From: Gnetum montanum
Taxonomy: Eukaryota > Streptophyta > Gnetopsida > Gnetales > Gnetaceae
Direction: 5' to 3'
Assembly (NCBI GenBank): GCA_015680685.1
Contig: MNCI01029688.1
Coordinates: 781,956-839,298 of the forward strand
Length of the DNA: 57,343 nucleotides
Shown: positions 26,601 to 37,263 of the stretch, one piece after another
Numbering within the stretch: position 1 is the first letter of the stretch
Layout of the letters: every line of letters starts with the position of its first letter
The notes under the pieces: generated by a model
Told to the model about the DNA's origin: nothing
Database searches by the model: none
The model's input: the letters and a program-made list of their open reading frames with translations, nothing else
Translations under genes and position numbers: made by a program

Positions 26601-27029
26601 ACCCGTTGTGAGGGGTTCCTCGTCTCCTATTTCACTAATGACGTGGGAAACCTTGCCCTTCAGTAGTGAATGTTGGCTCTCCTGCCTTGCATCCCGAATA
26701 CGTTGGGCTTTTGTGGGTTGATAATCCCTCAGAGTGTAATCATCCGCAACGTATTCAGTAATCAGCTCTTGCATGCCATACCGTACCAAGGCACGGAAAA
26801 GCATGTTGGAAGCAGAGCGATCTGGGGGTAACACGATGTTACCTTGCATGTCTCTCCACCGCAGTTGCTCATCTTGATGGAAAACAAAGGTAAAATCTGG
26901 CACATACTCATCGGGATGAGTATATGTGACCTTAGATTGTTGAGGACATGGTTGATTTCGGTTATGTGTATGATGCTGACTTTCTCCTGTATTGTCCTTA
27001 GGTGAGTTGATTTCGTGAGAAGAAGCCAT
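23685..27029 (-). CDS. gag-pro: Gag-protease polyprotein of element B (1114 aa, intact)
   Basis: This is a single uninterrupted frame of 1114 codons. Residues 1-300 are hydrophilic with His/Arg/Ser-rich stretches. About 313-470 is the gag capsid-like core (RFEGGYNADPQHHLQAF, then CPGHGYAKRDQLRHLVDGL and LGTYAQGRL). Near 598-612 is a zinc-knuckle-like CX2CX3HX4C (CEVCYYDHPKGCC). About 620-800 is rich in Pro, Gln and Tyr. A retroviral-type aspartic protease at about 870-975 has LLDSGSGVNLIS and IIMGRAWL. The last 140 residues are unlike pol, but the final part (RISPSQLSHGG) matches the end of element D's pol frame (QICPFQLSHGG), so pol was removed by an internal deletion. Gag would form particles, but copying needs enzymes from elsewhere. 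It starts at the first ATG, 128 nt from the primer site. Confidence 0.88.
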   Translation of the reverse strand: MASSHEINSPKDNTGESQHHTHNRNQPCPQQSKVTYTHPDEYVPDFTFVFHQDEQLRWRDMQGNIVLPPDRSASNMLFRALVRYGMQELITEYVADDYTLRDYQPTKAQRIRDARQESQHSLLKGKVSHVISEIGDEEPLTTGFLENDVPPPHSGEEVRHQGLRSTIHIPGSDPREHQLFTAGTITRTNDGLVDRRNGRDRSSRREGKKHHHGDGSPSSSPSSHHSPSPSTSGRSHHEHNAESKGRRDEMPRQEGREELGQGQGRRENREPQRRHHRRHERDDHDEPLFATRSMLDIREAVRIPTRHLKDSRIKRLDINNIPRFEGGYNADPQHHLQAFHDACALQNIDNEWQKLKLFPRTLTKEAESWYRSLEPETIRRWSTMLELFNNKYQTYSRVSNLRKQIQGWKQGAHESLDAAMARYYTLLHRCPGHGYAKRDQLRHLVDGLRNETRRTLGTYAQGRLSQLRAHEVEVLLEQVAQEEGELRKRESAEEYNRDPSLRKKGVKFCDEEDESPLEELVNRKTVPIQKLTTEVSAKVDQMWDSLDSRIETVLKIVEESKDEQSSDKSKDKRRNFNPAHNKGKGKISNSDEAENSDSDNDGGCEVCYYDHPKGCCPIISHLQESGVYALNPRLNQRQTPRRLPYPQGNPRQFHQPLTYYPSGTPPQPIEQHQQWQYPQSWGMPQPTHRYPYRQPDPYGYYVQQPVSPGDAMSHTPRRHYYAREYFRRTPSPPGDIPHSVHPLTPPAPFPQVVPITPPAPTMQGELPTQPQQRHAARSVNIQSVNIQPDTSSGDNCTKRRPFFRTRSPDRLSQQQADGYMYRPLTTNTSEHPSVQGNVTHTVMLTHTVTDWIKVGHLPRKLTDPGSPFIHLQIAGNAPHRALLDSGSGVNLISRKMYHAWNLPQLKKSNIQLELADQSIAIPLGLVEDVITTVCGWSYPADFLVIDVNNNEGDFPIIMGRAWLSTVDACLRIRDLSLEISKINICGKIEKRIVPCITYSDSSGDDTEEMSPCHRCAQETLQQRCLYVATTQEVVDTPWLTASHKGKQICMERTEATHANNRGIDTLERERRQLPPLNLRSSFGRSWALLRNSNRRSLLRISPSQLSHGGDGHLC

Positions 27030-27156
27030 TATTATTGGTGTGCAACTTCACCGTTATTTTTTTGTTCTTTATTAACTGATTATCCCGAAGGTTCGTTTTA
27101 AGCTCACAACGATGTGAGTGATATCCCTTATGTTAAATTGGCGAAAAAACACCTAG

Positions 27157-27174
27157 TCCCCGGCAACAGTGCCA
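27157..27174 (-). other. Element B primer-binding site (tRNA-Asp)
   Basis: The + strand reads TCCCCGGCAACAGTGCCA, one base from the LTR edge at 27176. It differs only by G-to-A and C-to-T from TCCCCGGCAACGGCGCCA, the 3' end of plant tRNA-Asp including CCA. Athila-group elements use this primer. Confidence 0.8.
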
Positions 27175-27175
27175 A

Positions 27176-27530
27176 TGATGAGTGGCGAGATACCCCTACA
27201 CTCCACCATACTAATACCAGCGTACACGCGTGATCCGGTCGAACCCCGCAGACTAAATGCCTTAACGCCACAAGAAACACTTGGGGTTAATCGTTCGTTG
27301 TCTTCCCAGGCTTGCTTGTATGTGTCATGGTGTATGGTTAAGCAAGTTTGAGGTATGTGATTTTTTTGGTATTTTTCGGCTTATCTTCTATGCTACCAGG
27401 AGAAAGGGTTGAGAAAACTAAACTAACTCTAACTAAGATCTAAGTCTAAATTAACTAGCGTTAGCATCCGTTCCCACTTACTGGCCACACCCTGAACTAT
27501 GCAACTGCAGCTTACCAAACGCTAATCGTT
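27176..27530 (-). repeat. Element B 5' LTR, truncated
   Basis: This matches 20591-20944 of the other LTR at about 96% by eye, then stops abruptly after CGCTAATCGTT. The promoter-bearing 716 bp of this LTR are missing. Unrelated sequence starts at 27531. The copy therefore cannot start its own genomic transcript from this LTR. An illegitimate deletion that also removed flanking DNA explains this best. Confidence 0.85.
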
Positions 27531-28300
27531 ATAACAAGTACTTAGGGCCATTTGAAATCCCAATTATGGAATCTTGTATGTAGAAATGACCTAAGAAATC
27601 CACTAGGATCTATTGTAAATTTCAAAACTTTTAACTACAAGTCAAGAAATTCAAATCTTATTTGCATTGTTTGAAAATTTCTCAAATTGTAAAAAATTTT
27701 CAAGCTTAACTATTATGTCCCCATTTACAAATGATGCTATTGCCTAATGAAAATGGTGCCTCTTCATAACAAGTGTTATTGTTATTGTAACAAGACTCGA
27801 AAGGGAAGTTGTAATTAAGACCCAAAAGGGCATGTTGTAATAACAAATGTGTCTCTTGAGGTAACCTTTGGGAGTTTAACCTAAGGCATTTATACTTGGG
27901 GTTAGAGGTCGTGCCAGGTATGGAGCGGTAGAGCCAGTACATGAAAGTCATGGGAGTCAGGTGAAGTGGGATAGGAAGTGGACTGGCCATCCCTTCTAGT
28001 CAGGTTATAGGCCTAACTGTGGTGGTAGTGCTGGATTACCTCTAAGGAATATATGAAAAAGGAAGAAAACCCCAAGGAACACTCTTAGAGCGTGATCTAG
28101 ATATGCTATTCTATATCAATAAAGCATTTTTTCTCTCTCTTTCTACATTTTCTCTATTATTTCCTTTATGCATAATGTTGAATGTTACATATATTGGATG
28201 TTTGGTATAGTATCTTCATATGCATAATGTCTAATATAACATATATTTGATGTTTTCCATCACATCTGGGAATGGGATGTCACATTAACCTATTTCTTTT
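27531..28300 (+). repeat. LTR-like sequence of unknown element
   Basis: The stretch resembles the end of a plant LTR read on the + strand. ATCAATAAAGC (near 28110) is a polyadenylation-signal-like word, followed by a CT-rich run. A directly repeated segment of about 52 bp follows (TATGCATAATG at 28167 and 28219). A 94-codon minus-strand frame here has no recognisable protein. No boundaries, primer site or second copy were found, so the owner is unknown. It could belong to the copia remnant to the right. Confidence 0.3.
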
Positions 28301-30544
28301 GTAGACCAATTTGATTTTATAATTGATGAAAAATAAGTTATTAAATGAAAAATTTAGAAAGTTCCTATAATTACAGATATGCTAAGTATTAAATCAAATC
28401 TTGAATATAGAATAATTAGGATAGATAGCTCATTTTCATTTTAAAACTAAAAATTAAATGATTTCCCAAATACCTTAATAAATTGGAGTAGAAATCTTAT
28501 TTATTTAGTTCAACTAAAGTTCAAACATTGTACATGATTAATAGAAAGCTATAGTATGAAGAATCAACAATAGATTTGAGGCTTTGAGTAGGAAATAATT
28601 TTGTTAGGGCATAGTTATGAAATCCAATTACACATAATGAAAGCCCTGCTAAATTGAAGTTTTAGAAACTACCGAAAACTTGTAGTATAACATACAAGAA
28701 ATGAAAGAAAATAATTTATGATTTAGCTAGAAACTGAAGAATTAAATCAAAACCAGCAAACCTAAAATGATGAATTAAAATCACATCCAAGACTAAAACA
28801 AATCTCCTATCACAAATTCTTATAAGTCCCAAATTTTTTTTAAAGTGAACCAAATTGGTAAATTCATCACTCTCAATAGATTTAGATCCCATCCACTGTT
28901 CACATTATCTTGTATTCCATCCATTTTCATCCTCATTAAGATTCACAATTATCTAGATTGCATTAGGTTCTAGATTCACAATTCTTAGCATCAAAGGTAT
29001 GGGAGATTGCATTGTTAGACTCATCAACAATAAATTATTGACCATTGTTGAAGTATACTATGTTTCACAGTTGTCCAAATCATTACTTTCATTAGAAAAA
29101 AATTTAAGATAGAGGCATCAAAGTCAACTTCAAAAGTACACCATGGATCATAACAAAATTAGATGAAGAAGAGGTATGCAAAATAAGGGCACTCAATAAT
29201 AGAATGTACTATTTGAATTGTAAATACTTTGACATGAATGGAATCCCATTAATATAGCAAAAAATTAGCAAAGCTACATTAAGATCATTAGCAAAGTATT
29301 CTCACCAAATTAGTAATGACACTAGCACTATAGAAGCAACTAAAGACCAACATCATTAGTTTTAAGATGAAGAGGCAAAAGTTTAGCATAAAAGACTTGG
29401 ACACATATTCTATTCAAATATAGAAAAAAAATGGAAAAAAAAAATTATTATCAAAATTTAAGATATTCCAAAAAAAATATAAATTTTACATCCAAGGCAA
29501 GTGAACAAACTCATCTTACACGAATACTATGCAAAGATTCAAAGAACTGTTACATCTCATTCACATGGATCTTATGGGCCTCATTCCAATCACTTCCTTT
29601 AGAGAAGAAAATTATTTTTTACGATGACATATGATGATTCTAGATCTACAAGATTCTACATTCTAAGAAGCAAAGATGAAACATTCAACAAGTTTAAAGA
29701 ATTCATCATGCTAATTAAAATTAAGAATCTCATTGTCAAAAATATCCAAATAGATAAAAGAGAAGAATTTATTAATAAAACATTCATTAATTTTTATACT
29801 AGAGAAGAAATATCTCATCAAACTACTTGTGGATATAACCCACAATAAAATGGCATTGTTGAGGAGAAATATAGAACACTACAAGATATGATGAGATGTC
29901 ACCTTAAACATGCTAAACTCATAGATGGCTAGTGAAGAATGGCACTAGCTATGGTAATTAAAATCATAAATATAATGATCAACAATAACAACAATGATAG
30001 AGCTCCATATGACATGTTCCATAATAGAATTTCTAACATTTCCTACATGAGGATATTTGGATGCCATTTCTATCTCAAGATACCAAAAAAATTTCTAAGA
30101 AAGTTGGATAATGGAAGAAAAAATGCATTTTTCTTGGATATGATTCTAAGACTAGTGGATACAATTGTTATGATCTAAAGCCATTATCAAAAATAACTCT
30201 TGGGAGCTAACAGAAAAATCCAAAGGAAAAAAATTCATAGATTGAAAGTGGCTATATAAAACCAAATTCAATGATAAAGGATAAATTATCAAACAAAAAG
30301 AAAGATGTATGGTTAGATGATTTATATAGAAGAAATACATAGCTTATGATGAGATAGTTGTAACAGTAGCAAGCTTTGAAACTATTATACTCATTCTTTC
30401 CATAGGTATCCGTCATGATCTTAAACTTCATCAAATGAATGTGAATTCAACTTTTTTAATGAAGAGATTTATGTTTATCAACCTAAAGGATATTTATCAA
30501 AGAAAAAGAATATTAAGTATGCAAGCTGAGAAAACCATTATATA
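28300..30544 (+). pseudogene. Ty1/copia remnant, pol cut by insertion of element C
   Basis: The first kilobase is AT-rich and not recognised. From about 29330 the + strand shows copia domains. The pre-integrase end reads LLHLIHMDLMGLIPITSF. Integrase at about 29560-29935 has DSRSTRFYILRSKDETFNKFKEF-like pieces, then TTCGYNPQ-NGIVEEKYRTL. An adjoining 29939-30178 segment has APYDMFHNR and YMRIFGC. RT begins near 30350 with DLKLHQMNVNSTFL and breaks off just before the LYGLKQ motif, where the LTR of element C starts at 30545. Stops and frameshifts are present throughout. The rest of the RT lies beyond element C and outside the window. Confidence 0.8.
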
Positions 30545-31449
30545 TGATAAGTAGTGGGTATTTCCTACACCCAACCATACAAATCACTAGCGTGTATGCA
30601 TAATCCAGTCAAATTCCATGGACTTTGTTTACCTAAGTGGCGTATATTCTTAAATAGTGAAAAATGTGGTTACTAGTTGTTGTCTTTGCAATCATCACTT
30701 GTGGTAACTTATTCATATATAGTGAAAAATGTGGTTACTAGTGTGATTAAGGTGTAATATATATTTTTAATAATTTTTAATGTTTTTTTCTATAAAATGA
30801 TTAAGATAAAGGAAGGATTGAATATTAAATTTTATTAATTAATTAAGTAAACTATCCTAAACATGGAGCATCCATTCCCACTTTTCATACACATCTTGAA
30901 TGTATACTAACATTGTTGGGTTACCATGTGTTTACTGCTAGGTGTACCAAGTATTCATTGCTAGGATTACTAAGAGTTAGTATATTATTCTCAAAATGGT
31001 TGTACTCATGTTATATTTGAATTATAATATTAATTGCTTAATGAAAATAAATTAAATTACATTCAAAGGAAAATACTAGAAAATAAACTTAAACTAATCC
31101 AAGTGCTGCAATGGATAGAAAAAATCTTGATTTTATTTTTGTTCATGCAACTGTGTCTAGGTACATATTGCACTCAAAGAAAATTTTATACAATCAATTC
31201 AATCCACACTATGGATAGTCAAAGGAAAAAGTTCACTAAGTTCTACAGAATGAAACTGCAAGAATTCAAATAAGGAATCGACCAAATGATGCTATAAATG
31301 TAGTTGGTGTATGTACTTATATAGACTTTGGGAGGATTAGCATCAATGCACATGTGCCAATGCATCATGAGATGCATCAATGGGGATGCATTGATAGGGC
31401 TACATTGATGGGCATGCATTAGCATAGCTACCTTATTGATGCTTCATCA
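30545..31449 (-). repeat. Element C 3' LTR
   Basis: The 905-bp LTR runs from TGATAAGTAGTGGG to CTTCATCA. Its first 100 bp follow the same pattern as B, D and E (CCTACACCCAACCATACAAATCA-like block, then the CCATGGACT block). A TATATA element at about 31319-31324 lies next to a run of GATGCATTGATG-type words (31340-31430) instead of GATATC palindromes. A decayed polypurine-like copy (ATCTTCATGATT) follows the LTR at 31451. Confidence 0.75.
31340..31435 (-). promoter_or_regulatory. Element C LTR motif array (GATGCATTGATG type)
   Basis: Between the TATA-like word near 31320 and the LTR edge lie repeated GCATCAATG, GATGCATTGAT, GGCTACATTGATG and GGGCATGCATT words in both orientations. The position equals that of the GATATC palindromes in B, D and E, but the motif differs. 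The word GGATGCATTGAT (31384) recurs in the internal region of the same element at 32895. Confidence 0.45.
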
Positions 31450-31859
31450 TATCTTCATGATTGACTAAAAATTCATTGTAAAGTGAAAAAAATGACATTG
31501 ATTTTCTTACAAAATTTGAAAAAATATGGAGCTAAATAACTCTCTAACTCTAAAAAATTTATAAAGAATTTGGACAATTAAACAAAAATTGGTAGGTTCT
31601 TCTTGGATGGATGAAGATGAGATGAAGTTTTCATACTATGCCTAGAGGTGAAGTCTCCTATGATGTGAAGGGTTCTTCGTCACATCCCTACTCTACTAGA
31701 GGCCTAGGTTATCTTGCTATTACTATTGAAAGTTGAAAGGCATCCATAGGCCAAAATTTTGAAATATGCTTGCTCCACCTTAGTGAAGGTATTGTACTCC
31801 TTACGGTCCACTACGTAGCATCATTGAATCCTTCCTTTCTTAGATTTTGGATTTACTTG

Positions 31860-32200
31860 AGTATATCTTTTTCAATTTTTCCCTAGAGTTAGGTAGTCCA
31901 AGGACCTATGCAATTACCTCAAATAATTAGGATATGGTGATTTTCTTGATTTTAACAATGACATCTTCTTGTTAATTGTTCCAAATGAGGTAAGTTTCTT
32001 CCATGTACCATTCCCTACTATTGAAGAGAATGGGTGATAGTGGAGACCCTTGGAGTTATCTTCTGATCTTTTCTGGTACAAGCTCTAAGAATGATATGAA
32101 ATTTCGCTCCTAAAGCATGGGGCTTTGGATTTCCTTGGTATGAACCTTCTCAATGTAGGATTTTGTAAGTGTGGGCTCTAGATTAGGTCACGACCTTGGA
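31860..32200 (-). pseudogene. Element C downstream ORF remnant (homologue of the element E ORF)
   Basis: Read from about 32200 down to 31860, one minus-strand frame with five stops aligns with the N-terminal domain of element E's downstream ORF. Matches include NFISFLELVPEKIRR for KFESFVEFTPKAVRD, LQGSPLSPIL for LKGSPLWPVL, EWYMEETYLIWNN for AWYLGETYQFWHN, and VLGLPNSREKL for VLNLLNLGPHV. The VxVKIKKITIS...VLGLPN pattern recalls the domain found in downstream ORFs of Athila elements. Its function is unknown. About a third of residues are shared with E by eye, which shows that this protein was under selection in the family before both copies decayed. Confidence 0.6.
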
Positions 32201-32869
32201 ACTTCATCCTATCTAGATTGCTCTATTTCTGCTATAGGAATTTAATAGATAGATTCTAACTTAGGCTCCTTGCATAAGGGCCTAGCAGTATGGGTAGCCT
32301 TAGTTGCTTTCTCTTGGGATTATTGTTATTATTTCTTTCCATCATGTGGTTACTTACCCCTAGAGTGTAATGGCTCTCTTGCCTATGGTTCTCTCTTGGG
32401 TATCATCTACAATCATAAACATAATGTAGGATTATTTTCATAGGCATAATCTTTGTTTTCTTTGGATACATTCCTTTGTTTGATTAGATTATGTTTGTTG
32501 GTTAAAATGTTAGGATTTTATCATTAAGTCCTCATATAGTGATTGTAGGTATATAATATTATTTTATTCATGCTTTAATAGAGGTTTATTATTGATATTA
32601 ACTCTTATGATCATTAAGTTAATATCATTTTAATATCTTATCCATGAAAATTTAAAAAAATCTTCAATTTTTTTTATGAAAACCTAGTATTTGATGCTTC
32701 CAAGACATAAAGCATACCTTGGGTGGCTTAGGAATTGAAGAATGGGTGAAACCAGTTAATAGGTGAGAAGTTATGGCTCTTGAAAGGCTTTGAGCTCTAA
32801 GAAATTGAAAAAGCTCCTTGTGTGTTTGTGAGAAAATGTGAAAAATGAGCTAAGTGTCATGTAGATTTT

Positions 32870-32970
32870 TAGAATTTTTATGCTGCGTTGATAAGGATGC
32901 ATTGATGATGCTACATCAACTAGTCTGGCTACATCGACTAGGATGTGTTGATGTAGCTATTTGCATCAAA
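32870..32970 (-). promoter_or_regulatory. Element C internal promoter-like motif array
   Basis: GGATGCATTGATGATGCTAC (32895), GGCTACATCGACTAGG and GTGTTGATGTAGC lie upstream, in minus-strand sense, of the downstream ORF remnant. They resemble the array in the LTR of the same element (31384 on). No clean TATA box was seen. The position corresponds to 40520-40590 in element E. Confidence 0.4.
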
Positions 32971-33199
32971 TTTTCTCTTAAAGATATTAAGGGATTTTGA
33001 ATGATTTTGAAGTCAAAAACAGAGCCAAATAGGAACTAGAAAGCTAGAAAATTAGATCAAGAACATAATTGAGAGTACAAGTCATGAGATTGGAGCAATT
33101 TGATCATGTGGGATGAGTAATTGGAGAATGTTTTTGATGCCAAAATAAAAACTAGATGTTTCAAGCTATCGAGATTATTAAGATTGCCATGGGGCTTAT

Positions 33200-33838
33200 G
33201 GTTAGGAAATTAAACTTAAAGTAAACCAAAAGATATGCAGGTGGTTCCTCTTTAGAACAAGATAATGCCTAATATGCCCTTGCATAGCCTCATCATAAGA
33301 AGGTTTTAGGCACCTAGGATCACGAATGGTTGTTTTAAGTTAAATTCTATATTCACATGATGAATGATCTTAGGATTACTAAAACTATAAAATAAAACTA
33401 TCAATTTACCATGGCAAGAGTCAATGAGATGAGAGGAAATGGAGTGCATTAATGGTAAATAGGGCATAGTAGATGAATAATTTGCATCATGCTCACATGA
33501 GATCCTTAGTAAAATTTGTGAATAAGATGGTTTGATACTAGTCTGTTCCAAGTCTAGAACAAGTCCATTCTAATTACAAAGATCTCCCATTGATGTAATC
33601 CTTATCTCCCATCCTCAAGACCCTATAACAATCACAAGGGACAACCATCAATCTATGAAAATAAGAAAAAGAAAGAAGGAAGTAGGTATGGCCTTAGTTA
33701 AAGGAGTGCCTTTAGGCATGGGTAACATGTCTTTCTAGCCTCATAACCAATGCTTGTAGTCTATGAAATTTTCAAAGGAATGTGCTTTAAATTCCTATTG
33801 TTATTTTTGTTATTTTTATTTTTTTATGAGAACCACAC
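33200..33838 (-). other. Element C 3' non-coding region
   Basis: This shares short blocks with the same region in B, D and E. Examples are AACCAAAAGATATGCAGGTGG, GGCCTTAGTTAAAGG, CATAACCAATGCTTGTAG and the final ATGAGAACCACAC, where element D is inserted. No coding sense is seen. Confidence 0.55.
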
Positions 33839-34707
33839 TAATGAGCAGCAAGGTACCCCTACACCCAACCATACAAATCATAGGTGTTCATGTGCGATCT
33901 GGTTGAATTCTATAGACTATAATTACTAAGTACGCTAGAACTAAATAGTGTATTTTTTGTTTGTTCATTGTCTTCCCAATCCCACTTGTGGAATGCAATT
34001 GTATGGTTCAGTGTGACTGAGGCATAAGATTTTTATTATTTTGTGTTTTTATCAAATTATTCACCTGGAAAAAGAATGAAAGCAAGAGTGATTAAATGCT
34101 AAGTAAGCTATGGTCTAATCTAGCCTAACACAAGTAACTGTTCCCACTTCCCAAACACATCCTAAACCTTGTGCAAACACTACTGGGTTGTCAAATGCTA
34201 GTAATTTTTGAGCTACCAAGTGTCACACGTATGTTCAAGGGGGTTGTGCTTGTGTATCTTAATAAATTGCTTGATTAATCAAGATTAATTATTACATCAA
34301 TAACATTAATGTAAATTGCATGAAATCATAATATGTAAATGCATAAGAAAGAAAGTCTCAAGTGCTACAAGGAATGGATCAAAGAGTTAATCTTTATTGC
34401 TAACACACTAGTGTGTTCATGTACAACAAAGCTTGAATAAAGATTCATTCACACTTAGACCTCCTACTGCAGGCACTTGGAAAATATTCTAACTTTCAAA
34501 TGGACAAATTGCAAGAGTTTTGCTACTTGACTACCAAAAACTTATTTCCAATTGTGTGCCTAGGTGTTGTATTTATAGATTGGGGAGTAACCCTATGACA
34601 TTGAATATATGATATTGCATCTTGGGCTGCAATATTGCATACCAAATATCATGTACCTGATATAATGGCCACCCCAATATTGGAGCATTGAAAAACATGA
34701 TTTATCA
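33839..34707 (-). repeat. Element D 3' LTR
   Basis: The LTR starts TAATGAGCAG (a TG end changed to TA) and ends TTTATCA. The TATA box complement is at 34570-34577. Between it and the LTR edge lie about six decayed GATATC-type words (ATGATATTGCAT, CAATATTGCAT, AATATCATG, CTGATATAATGG and others). The polypurine position (34710-34720) holds CCTTGATGATT, a transition-altered copy of the family 11-mer. Confidence 0.85.
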
Positions 34708-36174
34708 TACCTTGATGATTGAGTGAAAACTTGTCCTTGAGTACAGAACAAGAGAAACAAGTTCTTTACAAAATATATTAGGGGGTGTGGACTTATTTGA
34801 TTGACATGCAGAGTGACATAGAGAAAATAGACAAATACAAAAGTGCTCGAGCATACAATATTACAATTATGCATAAAATTGGATGTTCATGACAATAGGA
34901 AAGAACACCAATGGATCCAAAGGACATAAAACCCCTCTAAGAAACAAAAGAATAAGGGAGAGGTAGAAGAGATCTAGCAATCATAAGCAATCTCCCATGA
35001 GTGATATGGTTGCATCCTCCTTTGTGACGATAGTCCTGTTTCTGGTCCACGTTTCCCACTACAATCACAAAAAACCAAGGATTAATATATATAGTGCAAT
35101 AGATAATGGCTGAATACCTTGTCTCACTAGTGATTTTATCTAGCCAAGTTATGATTGTGATAGATTGGTTGCTTGATTTTGTTAGTGGAAAGATTGACGA
35201 ATGGTTTAAGTAAGAGAAATGATCCATATAATTTAGAAAAAATCTTAACATAAGAAATACTAGAAAGAGGGTATTCACAACAATAGAAAGGAGTTCATTA
35301 CAAACATTTGTAAAGGTGCATACAATTGGATGACATGGATGGGGTAAATAAAAAGAATTTGATTGTAACAATGTCTAAGGATAAAGAACTTAACTTAACC
35401 AAACCAAAAGATATGCAAGTGGGTGCTCCCCAAAGTAGGAATAAGCCTTTTATGCCCTTGCATAACTTCAAACCAAGGAGTCAATGAGCACCATGGATGA
35501 TTAATGGTTATGAAAAGTTAAGTACAAAAATCAAAAAGTAACTGATTGAGAAACTTGACACATCAAACTAGAACATTGAATCAAAACATGAAACTGGTAA
35601 TGAGGTGAGGCATGAAAAGAATAGATGGAGGATAGAGAGAATGGAATGAAGTTACTAATTATGGTCACATGTAGTCCCTTGTGAAGTTTGTGATTAAATG
35701 ACTTGGTAGGATCCATCCTTAGTCTAGATCAAAACCAACCACTTTTAGTGACTTCACATTGACATTTTAAGGCTAGTCCATTCCCTAAGACATAAGAATG
35801 CTCCTACAAAACAACCACCATTCCAAATTGGAGTGAAGGTAGGAAGTGAGAAAGGGCCTTAGTTAGAGAAGACAAGAAAAGTCTCATAACTAGTGCTTCT
35901 AGCCCTTTTATTTGGTCTAACAGGTGTGCTTTAAATTCCCATGTTTTTCTATAATGGGAACCACACCATGCAAAGACCCATGCTTTTTTTGCATTTATTT
36001 TATCCAAGGGGTGTGCTGTGAATCCTCATCTTTTTCTCTTCTCTTCTATTTTTTTCATGGGGACCACACTATGCAAGGACTTATTTGACTTCCTATTATG
36101 AAATGATGCAAAATAGTGAGAAGCTTATGAGAACACTCCTGCACATAGGAAAATAGAAAAACATGAAGAATACC
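34708..36174 (-). other. Element D 3' non-coding region (left part)
   Basis: This is the family 3' region without the downstream ORF. It has a polypurine-like copy (CTCCCATGAGT, about 34992-35002) and blocks shared with B, such as AAACCAACCACTTTTAGTGA (about 35727), AAAGGGCCTTAGTTAGAG (about 35855), and GGAACCACACCATGCAAAGA (about 35958). Element E is inserted at 36180. The short open frames here have no family match. Confidence 0.6.
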
Positions 36175-36179
36175 ACATC

Positions 36180-37093
36180 TGATGAGGGGCAAGGTACCCC
36201 TACACTCAACCATATGAAATGAGCATAGCACGCATGATCTGGTCATACTCCGCAGATGGATTAGTTGTGGCACCTAGATAGTTATCGTTAGGTTGTAGTT
36301 CGCTGTCTTCCCACCTGGACTAGTATTATATTTTTCACATATGGTTTAGTCCAGAGTGAGGTGTATGATGTGTTCCTAATTCTAATGCTACTCTTGAAGG
36401 TAGTGGAAAATAATATTAACTAACCTAAGCTAGGAGGAGAAGGGTAAGAGAATCTAATCTAGCCTAAGTGCGATGAGCAACCGATTCCTTGATCAACCAT
36501 ACACATCTTGGACCTCATGCACAACTACCACTGGGATTACCAAGCGTAGATCCTAGGTATGCCACTGGGCTACCAAGTAGTCACACTTAAATTCTCATAA
36601 TCAAGTTGTACTCGTTCTGCATTGCGATGAGTAGCCAATTCCTTGACTAACTGTACACATCCTTAGATGCTCGTAATCAAGTTGTACTCATACCACATTC
36701 TAGGAGTTTAAGGGTGAGAGAGAAAGCAGTAAATAACAATTAAATAAAAAAATAAATAACAAAGTGACTGCTACAATGATGAAGTAATCTCGATCTTTAT
36801 TGGCGGTCATGTGTGTGTCCAAGTACATCACACTCGAATAAGACATCGTACAATTACATTCACCACACTGCAAGCAGACATAGGAAAAATAATCTATCTT
36901 TGGAGTGGTCAAACTGCCAGAGCTTCGCTACTTCTATTCTATCTATGCTAAATAAGGGAGAGCCACATCTTATTTATAGATATGGTAGTAGACTGTGATA
37001 TCGTGTACGCGATATTGTAGGGAAGACGTGATATCGCAAACGTAATATCGCGGCGGACGCGATATCGCGGCCTATGCGAATCGCGTCTCATCA
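36180..37093 (-). repeat. Element E 3' LTR
   Basis: The 914-bp LTR is closely similar to 44094-45006. It has five GATATC-type palindromes at about 36995-37070 and a TATA complement at 36971-36978. Two copies of the internal AGCARCCGATTCCTTGA-like unit lie at about 36474 and 36626. GCCCCACGACT, the polypurine-like 11-mer with one mismatch at each of two positions, follows at 37096. Confidence 0.9.
36971..37075 (-). promoter_or_regulatory. Element E 3' LTR promoter with GATATC palindrome array
   Basis: Words such as GACGCGATATCGCGG, GTGATATCGC, GTAATATCGCG and TACGCGATATTG precede TATAAATA on the minus strand, as in element B. The copy in the 5' LTR (44884-44990) has the same layout. Confidence 0.6.
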
Positions 37094-37263
37094 TAGCCCC
37101 ACGACTAAATAAAAACTCATCATCTAGTTACAAGGAGAACAAGCTTCATTGATTACACAGTGGATAGGTATGGGATTATTAACTGGAAAAACAAAAAATG
37201 AAATGATGCCGTAGTGTGGGAAGACACAACACATAAAAAATGCTACACTACAAAAAATGGAAC

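Larger units (their letters stand above)
20591..27530 (-). mobile_element. Element B: non-autonomous Ty3/gypsy (Athila-like) element with gag-protease ORF only
   Basis: It is read on the minus strand. The order is 5' LTR remnant (27176-27530), tRNA-Asp primer site (27157-27174), one long ORF (27029-23685), 2 kb of non-coding sequence, a polypurine-like tract beside the LTR, and the complete 3' LTR (20591-21661). RT, RNase H and integrase are absent and there is no gap in which they could lie, so any mobility would need enzymes from relatives such as element D. The shared 355 bp of the two LTRs differ at roughly a dozen positions by eye. This and the retained CpGs suggest it is younger than its neighbours. 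The 5' LTR is cut at 27530, so no target duplication can be tested. Confidence 0.88.
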
